A stretch of 64,000 nt of DNA from Montifringilla adamsi (Eukaryota; Chordata; Aves; Passeriformes; Passeridae). The stretch spans positions 11,769,752-11,833,751 of the forward strand of contig JAGGNK010013558.1 in assembly GCA_017590115.1 (NCBI GenBank), given 5' to 3'. Every line of letters begins with the position of its first letter. The stretch's first letter is position 1. This document shows, piece by piece, positions 13,901-27,935 of the stretch. The translations under genes and the position numbers were made by a program. The notes below the pieces were generated by a model that saw only the letters and a program-made list of their open reading frames with translations, made no database searches and was not told where the DNA came from.

Positions 13901-15617
13901 ACAACAAAAACTGCATTTCATGTCTTTAGTCTATAAACCCTCAAAATTCTATGAAAAAGCACTAATGCTGTTCTTTATGAATGCAGGTTGTGCAGTCAGC
14001 CTCCTGAACAGTGCACTGAACTTCTAATTCCCACCATCAAGGTGCACTTGGTCTGAAGAACTTGCTGCAACATCTGTACATTGTGCTAAAGAAAACTGTG
14101 TGAAGATTCTAAGCTTGTCAACTGAATCTTTTAACATTAATTTTTGTTGGCATGACACTGTAGCAGCAGTTATATTCAGTTAACAAGTAGCTCCTAAAAT
14201 ATGTGTGTGGTTTTGTGTGTGTGTGATTAAATAAATAAACTCATGAATGACCATTCTGTATATACACAACCAGGTAATTCTGTTGTCAAGTTTTCAGACA
14301 TTACAATTTAAAATAAAGCTACTGGCTGACAACCACTCATAAATACTCTGTGAGTATGATTTTTTTAAGGATTTTTTTTTTTTAGAAAAGAAGGAGGTAT
14401 CAAATAACTGTAGAAAAAGCAATGTGTTTATGTTTGAGATTAACAATCCTGTTATGTTATTTGAAGTATCCTTTTAATGCAGCATGTTTTCATTACATTT
14501 CAGAGAGATTGAAAGAAAAAAAAACCAACAAAATAAAATCAATGAAAATGCAGGCAGAGCCTCCAAATAAAAAATCAAGAGAAATAAAAAATGAATCAAG
14601 AGAAGTCTCTGTGTAAAGAAGCAAAGTGGGAAAATGAAAATTTTAATGCAAATAACTATCTGTATCAGTCTATTTTTTAGAGACTTCCCTGTTTCAATGG
14701 AAGTTCAGTTAGTAGAAACCCAGGATTATTAAAACTAAGAAAAGGGAGCCATTATTTGAAAGTAATATGAATTTAAGTGATGGAAGAAACAGGTTCATAA
14801 ACTGTAGCAATCTTTATGAACACTGAATATAGTTTGAGAAGTTTAAATTGCTCTTTTAAATATCTTGGTTTCTACTGTATACTTGTAAATCATGACAGTT
14901 CTTCATTCATGAACTGTGTAACTTAGTGTATTTCTCCTAAAACTGAAATGCTGATTTTCTTTAAAGTGTTCCCCATATTCTTCTTTGTTCTCATGTGATA
15001 CCATTGACTAAAGCCTTACACTTAATAATGTATCTCAAGAAATGTTGTGGAGTCTCTTGATTACCCAGCAGTCCAGGAGTGTTAGCTTATTTAGCCAGGA
15101 TGTATCTGAGGTATTTCAGCATGTGCCTTGGAACACACACATAGCTGTAATTGAAACATGGGGTGTGGGTTGTGTTTTATACATCCACAGTGTTTTAGCT
15201 TATCTAATCAGGCTGCTTATATCACATGTTAGTTACAGCCATATTACTGTTTTTCATAGAAGGGTAGGTGCAAAGCTATTAAGACATGGCCTGCAAATCC
15301 AGATCAGCCACTGCAATACCATATGAAACCTGGATGGAGTGGTAAAGGTATTTCACAAACGAATTGGGAATTTTTGGGGGTAGATGTGTTGATTTTTGTT
15401 GAGTAAGTAGCTATCAGGAGTGAAACTTAGAAAATAATGCTGTGGGTCTGAAGAAATGAGCTCCCAAGTGAGCAGTGCTCTTCTTAGGACAGTGAGCTGT
15501 CCTCAGCCTGAATGGGTACAGGTGCCCAGGGCCAGCAAACCAGGGGCTCAGAAGAATCAGAGGGTAGTTGTAATTGGAAAAGCAAATTGTAAAATAATTG
15601 TCCCCTTCTTTCCATAG

Positions 15618-15692
15618 CTGGCACTGCAGATTTACCCCACTGAAGTTCCTCAGAAGACTGGCAGGCTGGAAAATGCCCAGTTCTGGGAGAAG
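15618..15692 (+). CDS. Exon-like segment B of the same hypothetical gene
   Basis: The acceptor is the pyrimidine-rich ttctttccatag (AG at 15616-15617) and the donor is AAG|gtaagg at 15693. The segment is 75 bases, exactly 25 codons, entering and leaving in phase 0 as required after segment A. It encodes a peptide beginning LALQIYPTEVPQK and ending ENAQFWEK. The frame stays open past this donor to a second, weaker donor at 15783 (GAG|gtaacc), which would give a 55-codon version with a Ser/Pro-rich tail. The composition resembles a real soluble protein. No family was recognised. Confidence 0.32.
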
Positions 15693-17287
15693 GTAAGGAG
15701 AACCAGCTTCTCACCACAGTCCAGCACCCCAGAGAAGTTTGCAAAAGTCAATCACAGCTGGAGCCTGTACTCCCAGCCTGAGGTAACCCATCAAATTTTG
15801 CTCCTGAAGGGTCATTTTGCTGAGTGCCTCTTAATCTGTTCTTGCCTTCATGCCAGAGAACAAGCTAACAGTCAATCAGCTTAACTTAAAAGAGAGGGTG
15901 TGAGCTTTGCTGTCCTCAGTCCTGTGAGGCTGCTCTGGAAGAGGCAGGGTCTGCCTCACCCTTCTCCCCTGGGGTACTGCAGCTCCCTATAGATTCTAAC
16001 TGATGGCTGAGCAGCACAAATTACACGTCTGATTGTGTCATTACTGGTGTTTTACTGTAGTGACTGGCCTATTATGCAAGTCTGTGGTTGCACTGTAATC
16101 AAAAATCCATATGGCTTGGGGAATACAGGATAGGATAACAATCATTAGTGTAAGGTCAGCGTGAACCCTTAGGTGTTGAGTTGTCACCAAAAATATTTGG
16201 TTTCCCTTTAATATACTACACAGCAGATTGCTTTCTTATTCTAAGTGAAAAACTGATATTGAATTAGAAGACCTTGCTCTATATGAAGGAAACTCAGAAT
16301 ACTTAAAAGAGGGGAACAAAAGGGCAGTCATATAGAATGTGATATGTGAAACAAGAGCCAAGTTAAAAAATGATTAGCTGTTTGCCAGCCAAAGAAAACA
16401 AGTCTCTGTGAGACCTAACCTGCCTACTCCTCTCCTAAGGCTCATATACCAACTCATGGGAACTCTGCAGTGGAAATGTACATTTAATTCTGATTTGTTT
16501 TACTTGGCAATTGTATTCCTCCAACCTTATTGATTTCAGCATTTAATATTTTAATGCTGCATCTCAATAAAAAATACCTAAGATCTTAGTCAATCAGTCC
16601 TGAAAAATAATACAAATATCACTTCCATTTAATGACACATGGCATTATTCCCAATGATTGATTCAGAAGAGCAACCAGAGCTGCACATAGTACTATAGGG
16701 TATGGGCAAGTAATGTATTTACACAGTGGCAAAAAGGTATTTCTTGTTTTGTTCTTTATTCTTTCCTGATTATTCTTTCTTAGGCTTTTCTTTGTTAATT
16801 TATTCTAAGAGATGTTGAGTGATTTGGAAAGAAAAAGTTAAGAAAACTGGTCAGTGTTTAGGGTCTACTTTGAAAAGCATAAACAACCAAACTAGGTTTA
16901 CCTAGTTAGTGTATTTGAAAGTAGTAATTTAGACAGCAAGTAATTTACTGAATTTCACCAGCAAATCACAGATTTGACCAGTCCTTGAACAATCCTTAGC
17001 AGAAAAATTTAGGACTGGTGTGAGGAATGTCTACATAAAGCTCTGAATGTATATTTGGATAGATTTTTCCATAGCTCTTTGAAAGTCTGTTCTCTGTTTA
17101 ATGAAGTTTGTGATTTTTTCAGTTGTGAGAACAGGAGAAAATGATTTGGTATTTACCTTGCTCCTTCACATGCCAAACATCTCAAATTGAAATAATTTCT
17201 GTATTCTTGTGACTCATTCAGTCAGAGAAACTTAATGCATTTTGCTCACTTGAATATTTTCACCATCATAATACTTTTGTGAACTAG

Positions 17288-17360
17288 TTAAGTGTTATTA
17301 ACCCCATTTCACAGCTAAAAACCACAGAGATAAGAGAGATGAGAAATAACACTTTCAAAA
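17288..17360 (-). mobile_element. Possible ancient MIR-type SINE relic (reverse orientation)
   Basis: attaaccccatttcacagct and the following purine-rich bases resemble the reverse complement of the MIR core and 3' region, where CCCCATTTTACAG is followed by a purine-rich stretch. MIR copies are few and strongly degraded in birds, so this is tentative. Confidence 0.35.
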
Positions 17361-19676
17361 ATGACCTCTAAAAACTGTGAGTGTAAAAATTCAGGAGCCT
17401 TTTTTGAATGCAAATATCAGTCATTTTGCCAGTGTGTCCTAAGAAATTTAGCAATTTTGGCAATGCACATTGTGACTCTTACTTTTTAATTTTATTTGCA
17501 CTTTCACCATATAATTTCAAAATGAAAACAAATGTATGCTTTATTCATCAGCCATCAGATCTACTAAGAATAAACAATACAATACTGACTTCACTGTGCT
17601 GGTGAGTGCTGTGCTTCAGCTGTTTATTTAGTAGTGATGCTATTTATAGAAAGCTCCTTCATGTGATGGTGTTGCCAGTAACACAGATGTCCCTTGAATG
17701 CACTCTATTTTAAACAGAGGTGAAAGGCTAAGGAAAAATATAAAAGAACCCACCTTTAATATTTGAATTTAACAATAACAAGCAGGGTGTGGCCACCCTG
17801 AAACTGCAGCTTGTCAAATGCTTGGGAGAAGGGAAGGGTGGGAAAGCTCTCTGCTTACCAGTTCCACAGTCTCGTTAGTAAAAACACATCTGACACCAGT
17901 GATTGTGGCTGAGAGATACAGTGAGAATGGGTGGTGCTTTTAGTAATTGCTGTGCATAAACAGTCTTTCTAGCATGCAGAATGTAGCCATGGAATAAGCA
18001 GTTTTATGAGAGTTAATTTACTTGTATTTTAGAAGGTGTGAATGAAAAATCAAGAATTCTTGGCAGTTTAAAAATAGAAATTCTTTAAAATATTGTTTTT
18101 GCCCCCAAGAACACTGTGAGATTCTGCACATAAAGCTTATCTAGAAAGTTTCTTCTTTGTGCTCAATTTGCTGTCCTTAAGCTGGGCAATGTGATATTTT
18201 CAGTGATTAAAATGAGACTTACTGGCTGCAAGTTACAGAAAATGCTGTTGTTCCTATTTGATAGTGCTTTAATAGTAAATTAAATTCACGAGAACATGGG
18301 ATGGTCAAAGACAGAAAAAAGGATGGATAATCCTCCCTGGTATAACTTGCACTTTGTATTCATTTGGTTTTGAGGTGCTCTTTTTTTCACGTGTGTTCTT
18401 GTTGTTTGGGTGGAGTGTTGGGGTTTTTGTTATGTATTTGTGGTTCAGTTTTGTTTGTTTCTAATTAGAGAGTAACAATCTGAACTTTCTGTGAACTGAA
18501 AATTTAAGGCTTAAATAATAAGTATTTACCTGGAATCAGCTTAGTAGAAGCTAAGCTGGCTTCATCCTAGAGAAAAAAATATCACATATATTTCCAGCCA
18601 GAATAGACTTCCAGTAACCCACAGTTACCCAGAACTTGCTCTCCAACATATGAGGTCACCTGGAACAGGCACTTAATTTTTTGAATTCTCCTTTTATTGG
18701 GATTTATTCATTTAGTTCTGATTCGAGAGAAGTTAGAAATTAAGAAAAAATATGAGTGCTGTATAGAATCACAGCTAATGTGTTCTGCTATTCCAGAAAA
18801 CTCTACCAAATAACTTCCACTCTGTTTTATCTAACTATGAAGGAATTTTATTCTGAGAAAAGGGAGTATTTTTCAGAGTGTGTAGCATGGTTGAGTGTCT
18901 GCCATAAAATAGACTGGTCATTCCTCCAAAAATGCTACAAGCAGGTTGCAGTGAGTCTAGTATCTAGACAGATTTTGTCTGGGCTCATTCAACACATGGA
19001 AAAAATATTTCATCTCATTTCTTCCCAAAATGACACCACAAAGCCATTTCATTTATTTTTCCTGACATGTTGTTGTGCTGTTCAATACTGAATGTAGTGT
19101 CCCCTGACTTTGGAACAAGCTGGTAGGATTGAGCAAAACTCTTTCCTTTTCACAGAAGGAAAAATGAGATCATAAAAGAGAAAGTTAACTACAGAGCCGT
19201 GATTGGGCTCCTTGCACAGAAATGTCAAGCACACCTGAAGAAAATTACTCTGGTAAGGCTTGCTAGCCACATACTGTACAGCTATTTTTGTTGCTTTCTA
19301 TACCTTAAGGCCTCCTACAATAAATCTTCAGCTAGTGAGAATCTAGTGGGTTGTCAACTTGAACAAATTATAATTCTGCTGATAGCACAAAATAACTGTA
19401 CTTTCCCATCTGGGTCATCTTCTAATCAAAGCAGGAAAAGATCAAACCCCTTCCAGAGATAAGCAGCACTAAAAAACTTGCAAGGAAATGAAATATTACA
19501 ACTTTTTGCTCCTGCATCTTCCAGTTGAGTGGGAGTGGGGGAGGAAGGAAAATCTGCAACCAACTCAGAGAAGGCTGTAGTGTTTCTGGAATGAATGGGA
19601 AGTGCAGGAGTGTAAAACTTAACTGCTGTCTTGGACAGGAGTCAGGCTTTACTTGAACAGGGGAGATGTCTTTCAG

Positions 19677-19698
19677 AGTTCACTACTGAACTGTGAAG
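19677..19698 (+). CDS. Possible 22-base microexon (segment C) of the hypothetical gene
   Basis: The acceptor is gatgtctttcag (AG at 19675-19676) and the donor is GAAG|gtaaaa at 19699. It enters in phase 0 and leaves in phase 1, which would connect segment B to segment D. It encodes SSLLNCE plus one base. The pyrimidine tract is short and the segment tiny, so this is the weakest link in the model. An alternative 33-base, phase 0-0 segment lies at 19220-19252, between tgcacag and gtaagg. Confidence 0.12.
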
Positions 19699-20897
19699 GT
19701 AAAAGGAGAACAAGGTGCATTACAAAGATGTTCAAAAGGTGCAAAAAGCTTGACTTACTGCTATTCTTTTGTCTCTCTGGTTCTTTTCAATCTCATACCC
19801 ATGATAGCAGCTAAGAAGAAAGAAAAACCTACTTTTACACCGATCCAGTTTGCCTAACACTTTGCTTAAATTGCTGCATAAGCAGCGCCTGAGAAAAAAG
19901 TAAATCAATGGTAGGAAAATTTGGGAAATGCAATGATGGCAGAGGATCCTGATAAAATGAGAGCAGAAAATCTGCAAGTCCATCATAAATGTGGAACCAC
20001 CAGAGCGTCCCCCCTCCAACAGAGTCTACTTTGAAGGAGTTAGCAAATAATTTATTTTTAGACTATAGCTCTTATTCTTGTCAAGGAGTACTGCAAAGAG
20101 ATCACAGTTTTCCCAAATTTATAGCTGACAAACCAAAGGTCTTTTCATATAAATCATATCAGAACTGGGATTGCTGCTTGCTCACAGTGGCTCAGATGAG
20201 TGGCAGGGAGTTATCGGTTTTCTCTCATGTCTTTTGTCATCTTTTGTGAACCAAGATGTCTGCAGATGCTTCAATATCTGGGCCTCAAAAATAATTTCTG
20301 CAAAAAAGAGTGCCAGTAAAATGTGACCACTTAAGCAGTCATAGAAAATGTGAAGGGCAGAGGAGATGGATGATCCCTCCTAACTGAAATCCTAATTATC
20401 ATTAATCAACCATGAGTTAACTGGGAGTCACAGCACATCAGGGGTGCAGCCATGGGCCTTGGGAGATCTGAGCTGGTTTCCTGCTTTATGGCAGATCTCA
20501 GTTTCTGAAGCAGGACAAGTAATTTAATCACTGTTGGCCATCTCCAGAAGGAGTGATCAGCTCCAGCCTTTTGCCTCTGTTGCCTCTGCAGACTAAAGGC
20601 TCCCAAAATGTGGCAGTCTGTCACTGCAGTGCCTAATCTGTACAGCCTGATTAGACAGGGGCCCCTTGCACAGTCATCTGGCAAACACCATAACACAGTT
20701 CATAAATAATCATGTTTTACAATAGCCCTTTTCTTCAGTTCCCAAGGAGAAGACGTAACACATTGTGTTAAAGGAACAACTCTCATCTGGTAATATTAAA
20801 AATGTTCTGAACTGCTCTCTAGTCACCCAAGAAGTCAGATAAAGTCGTAAAATCCCTTTCAACAACTTGGTGTGATTTTAACCTGTCTTCAAGTCAG

Positions 20898-20943
20898 AGC
20901 TTGGAAATTCTTCCTTTGAAGAGAGTTCCTTTGAACAACTAAG
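20898..20943 (+). CDS. Exon-like segment D of the hypothetical gene
   Basis: The acceptor is cttcaagtcag (AG at 20896-20897) and the donor is AAG|gtacga at 20944, a moderate match. The 46 bases enter in phase 1 and leave in phase 2, encoding an acidic Ser/Phe-rich peptide (LGNSSFEESSFEQL). The exit phase matches the entry phase of the terminal segment at 31037, and an Arg codon would be formed across that junction. A stop codon in this frame lies just upstream of the acceptor, so the segment is only usable if spliced. Confidence 0.18.
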
Positions 20944-23900
20944 GTACGAAATTAATTTCTCAAAATGTTCATGGTCTTTCAGGGTTCCAGGTTTTGTTCT
21001 GATATTTATCAGTGCCTTTTGGCTTGCCAGAGCCTTTCTGGCTTGAATTCATAATTTAAGACGGGAGGACAAAGTCAGCTATTGCATGTACCTTTAATGC
21101 AAAGTGAGTTATTGTATGTGCACTGCAAAATGACAGCAATGACTGTCTGAACTATCCAGGCACAGAGAGCTGTTTCTGTCAAATACTTATGGTATGACTG
21201 AACACATGCTCAAAGTAAGATCTTTGTTTAGTAAATATTGAATATTCCCTAGTCCTTTATATCCTGTCGTCATTTCCTTTGTACAGCTTGCAGCTGTACT
21301 TTCAAGCCAATGTACAAAAGTAATTGGTTAGGCAGAGTTCAGAAGTGTGTTTAACTATGTAGCAGAGATATTTTTGATGTTTTTTCCTCTCAACAAAATT
21401 CATGGAGTTCTGTATCCAGCTCTATCCTGCATCCAAACTGGCCTACACCAATATCTTCTGTGTATAAAACAGTAGATTCATTTGTTATCCATTTAGTGAG
21501 TATAAATATACTGTAATGAACATATAAATCTATAAATATAAATATACACATATCTACATAAATATATTTTAAAAATAGGGAATTTGGCTGCCACATAGTC
21601 AGTTTGTGATTTTGGAAAACACAAGCTTTAGGGTGGAGGTAGCCATTGTATTGCATTAGCTATTTTCTCACAGTTTAAGAAGCAGCAGCTCAGAACACTT
21701 TGGTCCAGACAGTAAAACACCCAAGAGGAAAGCAGTTCCTCCATGTACATCCATGTGTTTCACCAGGCCTCTGAAAAGGGGTGGGTGGAAGGGATGAAGG
21801 CTAATTCATGGGTGATCACAGGTTCCTGTGAGTTGGGCAGGATGAGAAAAGAGGGAAATTGTGTAGTGGTGAAGCCTTGCAGGAAGGAACACACACCGAG
21901 GAGGGAAGGAGGACTGTGCACCCTCTGTGTTCACAGGACTTGCTCCGTGGCAATGCCTCTGTGTGTGTTGGGTTGCAGAACAAGCATGGAAACCACAATA
22001 TTGCAGGGTGGTTTTGTCAGTTTTGAGTTGTGGGCAGAGCACACAGGTTTTGGATTGAAATCTTCATTTTATTTTCTGCCCAATTCATACTGAAATGGGT
22101 TTATTTCTTTGTGATTTTTTTCTGTTGTATTGTCCCCCCTGCATGTTTCCATTCTCTGAGTTGAATGTGCAGTGACTAACACTGACAGAGTTAATTAATT
22201 GAATAGTAAACATCTGTGTTAGGGCTGCTGCCTCTCTCCATTCTCATTCTCTTTTTAAGCTCTGCTAGAGGACTTGGGCTGTGTGGGGCTGGACAGAAGA
22301 GGAGTTTGGAAGTTGTTAACAACTCTAAGTTAGGAAATGTTTGAAGCATTTCCTCAAGCACCACTTGATTATGCTGCTGAACACTTACAAGGCAGCATGA
22401 TTCAGCTCAGTGGCCTACAGGTGGAAGGCAAACCATTATTTTCACTTCTTTTTGCCTTGCAGAATTCATATTAGCTTCAAAGTCAGGGGATGAAAACCTG
22501 CAAATTCTGAAAACATTTAAAATCATTACTTCCTGAGATTTGTTCTATAAATGATAACAGAAAATTCACAGAAAAAAAAAAAGTAATTAAAAAAACCCCA
22601 AACAAACTGACCAACAGCTTAGATGCTCAGTTCTCTGGAAAGACTCCCAGCCTATGCACAGCAATCCTGAATGGATACTGTTCAGCAGGCAGCATCCTAT
22701 TTTCCATCCTTACCAACTCCAATTGTTGTGATTCATCCAGAGATGTTTTTTTTCCAGTGTTAAGATAATGGAACAACAAAATCTTCCATGAATATGAAAG
22801 TCAGAGCCTCTGACTGAAATTGAAATTATTCTTTTGACAGAGTAGCAAAAGAAAGATGATAAATAACATTATCACACCAAGGGAAGCAATACATTTGTGG
22901 TGTCAAGGGCATCAAACCAATGATTAGCATATTCAGTATCAAATTAACCTCATTATAAATTGTAACTATAAAATCCCTTTTGAAAAATTACTTCAAAACT
23001 GAACCCTACTCCAGACAAATAGCTGGAATTTGACCTCTTTGTAATAGCTTTATTTTTCCCCTTTTTTACTTTAATTCTTTATGATGTCACCAATAAATAC
23101 AATAGTCTGTGTCTTCTGCTAAAATACTTCACAAAATATTATCTGTCTTCCAGAGAAAGTGAGGAGATGGGTTTTGTTTGTTTGGGGTTTTTTATAAAGT
23201 TAATTTTAAAAGAAAATAAATATTATATAACATGTATTTTATGATTCAACAGTCTGAGGCCATGTTAAGAATTAAGAATTGTTTTATTGGTGTTTCAGAG
23301 CCAATTCATTTACATCACTAACTATGTTGCAGGAATAAAAATGCTTCAGGAAGGCTCAGAGCCTGGATCACAGCCCGTAGCCCCACAGTCGTATCCCCTG
23401 GAGGGAATTCAAACACAGCATTCCCCCAGGTGCTGCAGGTGGGTTAGCAACTCTCCTGGGGCTCTGTGGGAGCTGCACAGCTTTAGCCCTGCTCACAAAC
23501 ACCATCCAGGGTCCAGGAAGGGAATATTTATCTATTTTCTTCAGGCAGAATACAAGTAGGAGCAGATCTGTACCATGGCTTTTCTGCTGCACAGTTCCCC
23601 AAGGCTATTGCTCAGCTGGAAGCAAGGGTGGGTGAGTCAGCAGTCTGTCTCTGTCCTTAAGGTGTCCTTATTCTGTGCACTATTTAGGCAATAAAACTGT
23701 TGGATTTTTCATTCAGATCCATGATATGTGGTGGTGAACATACTGCACTGCTATTTCCAGAATAAAAAGTTGTCAGTGTAGCAAGAAGGGTGGCTCTAGC
23801 AGCACAGATTTTGAGCAGTAATTTTTTCTTTCTTTTCTCAAGACTGGATTAAGCTCTCTCAGTGTTATCTGGCTCTCTCACCTGTTCCAGCTGCACTGGC

Positions 23901-25685
23901 AGGGCTGTATTTAGTTTTCAAGGTTCAAGGTTACCTTGAGGTTGGTCTCAGACCATAGTCAAGAAATGTAAACATGTGAAAGGCATGTGAGCACGTTTGG
24001 GAAATGCCATATGGTGTTCTTCCTCCTCCCCATCCTTGCTGGTGAAAGCCTGCTGACATTTTAGCCTTGAATTCTCTAGGAAAGAACAGATAAACACCAA
24101 GACAAAACTGCAGCCTAGCCAGGCTCAAGCTCAGATGAGACTTTATTCCTCCTCTGAAAACCTTAATCAGGCCAAGCTTATGTGGGACTCATGTTTCCTG
24201 ACTTATTGTTCCTGCCTATCATTTGTGAATCATGGAAAGAAACATATCCCTGTGCTGTCAGAGATGCATCCAGGCTGCTTTAACCAGTTTATAGAGGCTC
24301 CTGGGGTATGTCTGCATTGCTCAGTAGAGATACCTGTTTTGACTACAAGCAGGTTTCCTCCAGAGCCTGAACAGCTGTGCCAGTGGGGCTTTGCATAAGA
24401 CTAATTGTCATGTGCTGCTACTTTTGTGTGGCCACACTCTGGGCTGCACAGCCCCACTGCCTGCTGCAGGAGAATGGAGGTAACTCTCAAACACTTCTGC
24501 CTTGTGGGGCAGAAAGCTTTGCTGTCTTCATACATGCTCAGGATTTCTTCCAATTTCAAACTTTTTAGTCTCTGTAAGTGCTTCAGGTTATTTTTCCCTT
24601 TCCTTTTGACAAACTCACAGAGACAAACTCACTTCCTTCCCACCAGAGAAATCAGCCCTCACTGGTGCTAGCAGTGCTGAATTATGGTCATGCAATGGGA
24701 AGAGTTGGGGATCTCCCAATATCTTCATTTCTGATAAAAGAGACTGCCATCCAACAATCAGGTATGATGCAGTGCTCCTGTTCTTGCTCTAGAGATTCTA
24801 TTCTGGTGATCAAAAAGCCCAGCATTGTGCAGGATTGCCCTGGAAGCCCCAGAGCTTACTGGGAATGGCTGCTCTCAGTCCTTTTCTCCCCAGCTCCCCT
24901 GCTAGCCCAGAACCTTCCCCTTTGCACCTCACTGCTTTCCACACAGCATCTGCTGCCCACCAAAAGTGGGTTCTGTGGGCCCTGAAGAGGGCAAGAGAGA
25001 CATGGTTCAGATATAGCAGAAATACAGAATTAACAGGGCTTTGTACATCTTCAGGGAATTCAGAGTTGTATTGCAGTGCCCCATTTCCATAGCTGACTGG
25101 CTGATTTAAGGGACTCAGCTCCACAACCAAGTCTCCTGTGCAGCATGTGACTGACTGGATGGTACCCCACATATTGATTTTACTTTGAAGAACTGATCAT
25201 TCACCTGCAGCTTCTAAAAATTTAGATTTAGTTTGCTCTTATTTGGTTTCTCTTGTCTGAAAATTCTCCTGGTAAAAACATTGTGCCTGCTTTTATCTCC
25301 TTTCCTGCTTCCTCAGCTGCCTCCAGCCCATTTGAGCTGTACCTCTTGCCACCCTGGTTCATGTAAGTCACAGAGGTGACTCAGAATCACCTAAATCAAG
25401 GTTACAATTTCTATTGGGGTTTCTATTTCTATTTCTAAATTGTAGCCACATTTTCTAAGGTAAAGCTCATCTACTTATTTTCCTTCATTCTTATCCTTGC
25501 TTCTTTTTCACACTTTCAGGCACAGCTCTATGAAAGCTGGTTTCAGTGTTGATGTAAAACTTTAACAGTTGGCATTTGGTCTCACTCCCACTCAGCATTT
25601 CTTGATTTCTTTAGCTGTGATCCTACAACTGTGTGTGGGCTTGTGTTAGAAACCAGATCACTGGAGTGGTACAACATTTATTGAG

Positions 25686-25715
25686 GCAGGGAGGGAGGGA
25701 GGGAGGGAGGGAGGA
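25686..25715. repeat. GGGA tetranucleotide microsatellite
   Basis: About six to seven GGGA/GGAG units. The repeated GGG tracts also fit a G-quadruplex pattern on the + strand. Confidence 0.9.
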
Positions 25716-27869
25716 AGAGCAAACTTGTTAAATTGACTTCACCAAGGTCTCTTAGAGGATGCACCTTCCTTCTCTCCCTGCATGGCTTTCTCTCCCTCCT
25801 TCTCTATCTTTGCCCACCTGAGCAGTCCCACCTGCCACTTGTAGATCACATTTCTTGCAATCAGCTCCTCACACCCTGTGTTTACAGAAGTTAATAAAGT
25901 TTTCTGTCTTTGTCTTGTGCACCTTTTGACCAATACAGAGAAAAGTGTACTTGTACTACTGGGACGTGTAGTACACAGCAAACAAGCAGCACATCAGGTT
26001 AAACCAATTGCAGATCTGTATTGTAAAAAGGATGTGTTAATGGTGCTTTTCAGGGAAGTCTGTTTGCCTCTGAATGCTCCTGGGGGATGCTGGGTGATAT
26101 AGTGATAGAATTTTCACATGACCAGAATTTCATTACATCATTTGTTAGCATATGGAATGCCACAAGGGAGTTCTACTTTATTTAACATAGTAACAATGAA
26201 CAGCTGGCTGCATTACAGTCCTCTGTGTCAGAGAGGATACAGTCTAAATATATTAGTCTAGTTTAAAACATTGAAATTACTTTTTTGTAGGCTGGCCAGT
26301 ATGCCCCGTGAGTGAGTGAAAACAAGGAAAAGACAACTCAACGAAGTGGAAATAAAATGTCAAACATAATGAGAACCTGAGGTCCAAGCAGAAGAAATGT
26401 TGCCATGAAAGGTGTTAGAGGGATTTAACCTATTTAAGGGACATGGATTTTAAAAGTATCTAGTTTCCAGGACTGCTCTGTTGTCTACCAGGACTTTTAA
26501 GCCAAGATTTATATATGATACAATGTTGATATCACTATTCTGATAAAATTATTATTCCACTTGCCTGAAAATTCCAGTGTTAAAATGTCAACTATTAGCT
26601 CCTTCTGTAGCTCTGTGAGTTTAGCAGGGACATTTGATCATTCCCAGCTCCTGGCATTGCCTTTTTTGCTGGGGTTGTTCTGAATCTCTGCTCCCTTCCC
26701 TGCAGCCATGTCAGACAGCATCACTGCAGCTGCAGGGAGGGCACTAGACAGCTCTGACCATTTTGATATGTATTCTGTAGAGAATTCTAGGACCTTCTGC
26801 ACATTACCTCTGTGTGATGTGTCCCAAAAGCTGGCCTGTGCAGTTGCAGCCCCTGTAATGGCTAACAGAATGTGAGCTGCTTCTTTCTCTGTGCAATCTT
26901 CATCAAGTTGCCTAGTTTTTCCAAGTCTCAGCTCACCAACTAGAGAATTAGGATTAAGCATTCATTTTCTCATGTGTTTTGATGGATGTACAGAGTTCTG
27001 TGATGGATTCCACAGCAAAACAGAAATACTCTGCACAAACTCCCATTCGTGTTGGATTTTTTGTGCAGTTTACTCGAGTACATACAGTATTATACAAGTT
27101 AATAATAGGAAGAAAGATGTCACTTCTTGACAGTTTGTGGTATTACCCACAGACCTTTTCAGAGTGCTTTGCAAATGTAGTTTTACAAGCTGAAAAGGAC
27201 ATTGTGTTCCCACAGTTGCTGTAAAAGATCTTTCTGTAGTACTAAAACATGGGATTGACAGGAAGCTTTCTCTCATGATTGGCCTGATTTTTTTTTAAGT
27301 ATGCATGGTTATACCTTGGCATTGGTATTTTTCTATTAGTTAATAGAATAACACTGCCATTAGCTTTTCTTGCCATTAAGCACATTCAGCATGTCCAATC
27401 TTATAGGAGCTGGTGTCTTTGGGCATTGGTGTTTGCACTGCTTTTTCCCCAGCTCACCTGATACTCTGCTTTGGAGGCAGATGGCCAGAACAAAGAAAGG
27501 GTTTCCAGATCTGGCCTTACAAACTGCTGAATGAACAACCACTTGAAGTTTTAGGGCACAATTAAATGTAACTTTGTCGTACCTTAACGACCAGATGAAA
27601 AGGGAGTCAAAGTCGGGAAGGGAAAGAAAGAAGAGCAAAATGCAGCAATATCTTGAGGTATCACCCTCAAAGGAGGTTTGCAACAAGATATTCATGTTTA
27701 AGGTTGAACAATTGGATGAAGGACTGAATTGTATCTTACAGATTTTTTTTTCCTTCAGAAACACTTTTCCGATCTGTCCAAGACATTGAGAGGGAAATGC
27801 TTTCCTCAGCCCCAAAGTGAAATGAAACAGAATTCATCTTTATAGTACCTCTGAAATAAATACAAAGAA

Positions 27870-27935
27870 AATGACATTATCTCACATCTTACAGTCACTG
27901 ATGGGGAAAGTGAGGACTGAAGGTGGTAAGGGTGG
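27870..27935 (-). mobile_element. Possible second MIR-type SINE relic (reverse orientation)
   Basis: cattatctcacatcttacag followed by gatggggaaagtgagg has the order of motifs of a reverse-oriented MIR 3' part, with several substitutions. It is weaker than a confident repeat call. Confidence 0.3.

Larger units (their letters stand above)
5786..15617. other. Non-coding stretch (intron of the hypothetical gene if the model is right)
   Basis: No convincing coding segment. It contains the 23-bp and 87-bp duplications. Exon-like but phase-incompatible segments occur at 6587-6642 (ATG-start, donor gtagga) and 13987-14041. GT-rich sequence lies at about 14204-14224. Confidence 0.55.

Noticed and set aside
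13987..14041. 55-base exon-like segment between tgaatgcag and gtgcac encoding LCSQPPEQCTELLIPTIK
   Set aside because: Needs a phase-2 entry; in the phase required after segment 5737-5785 it has an immediate stop, and the donor is weak.
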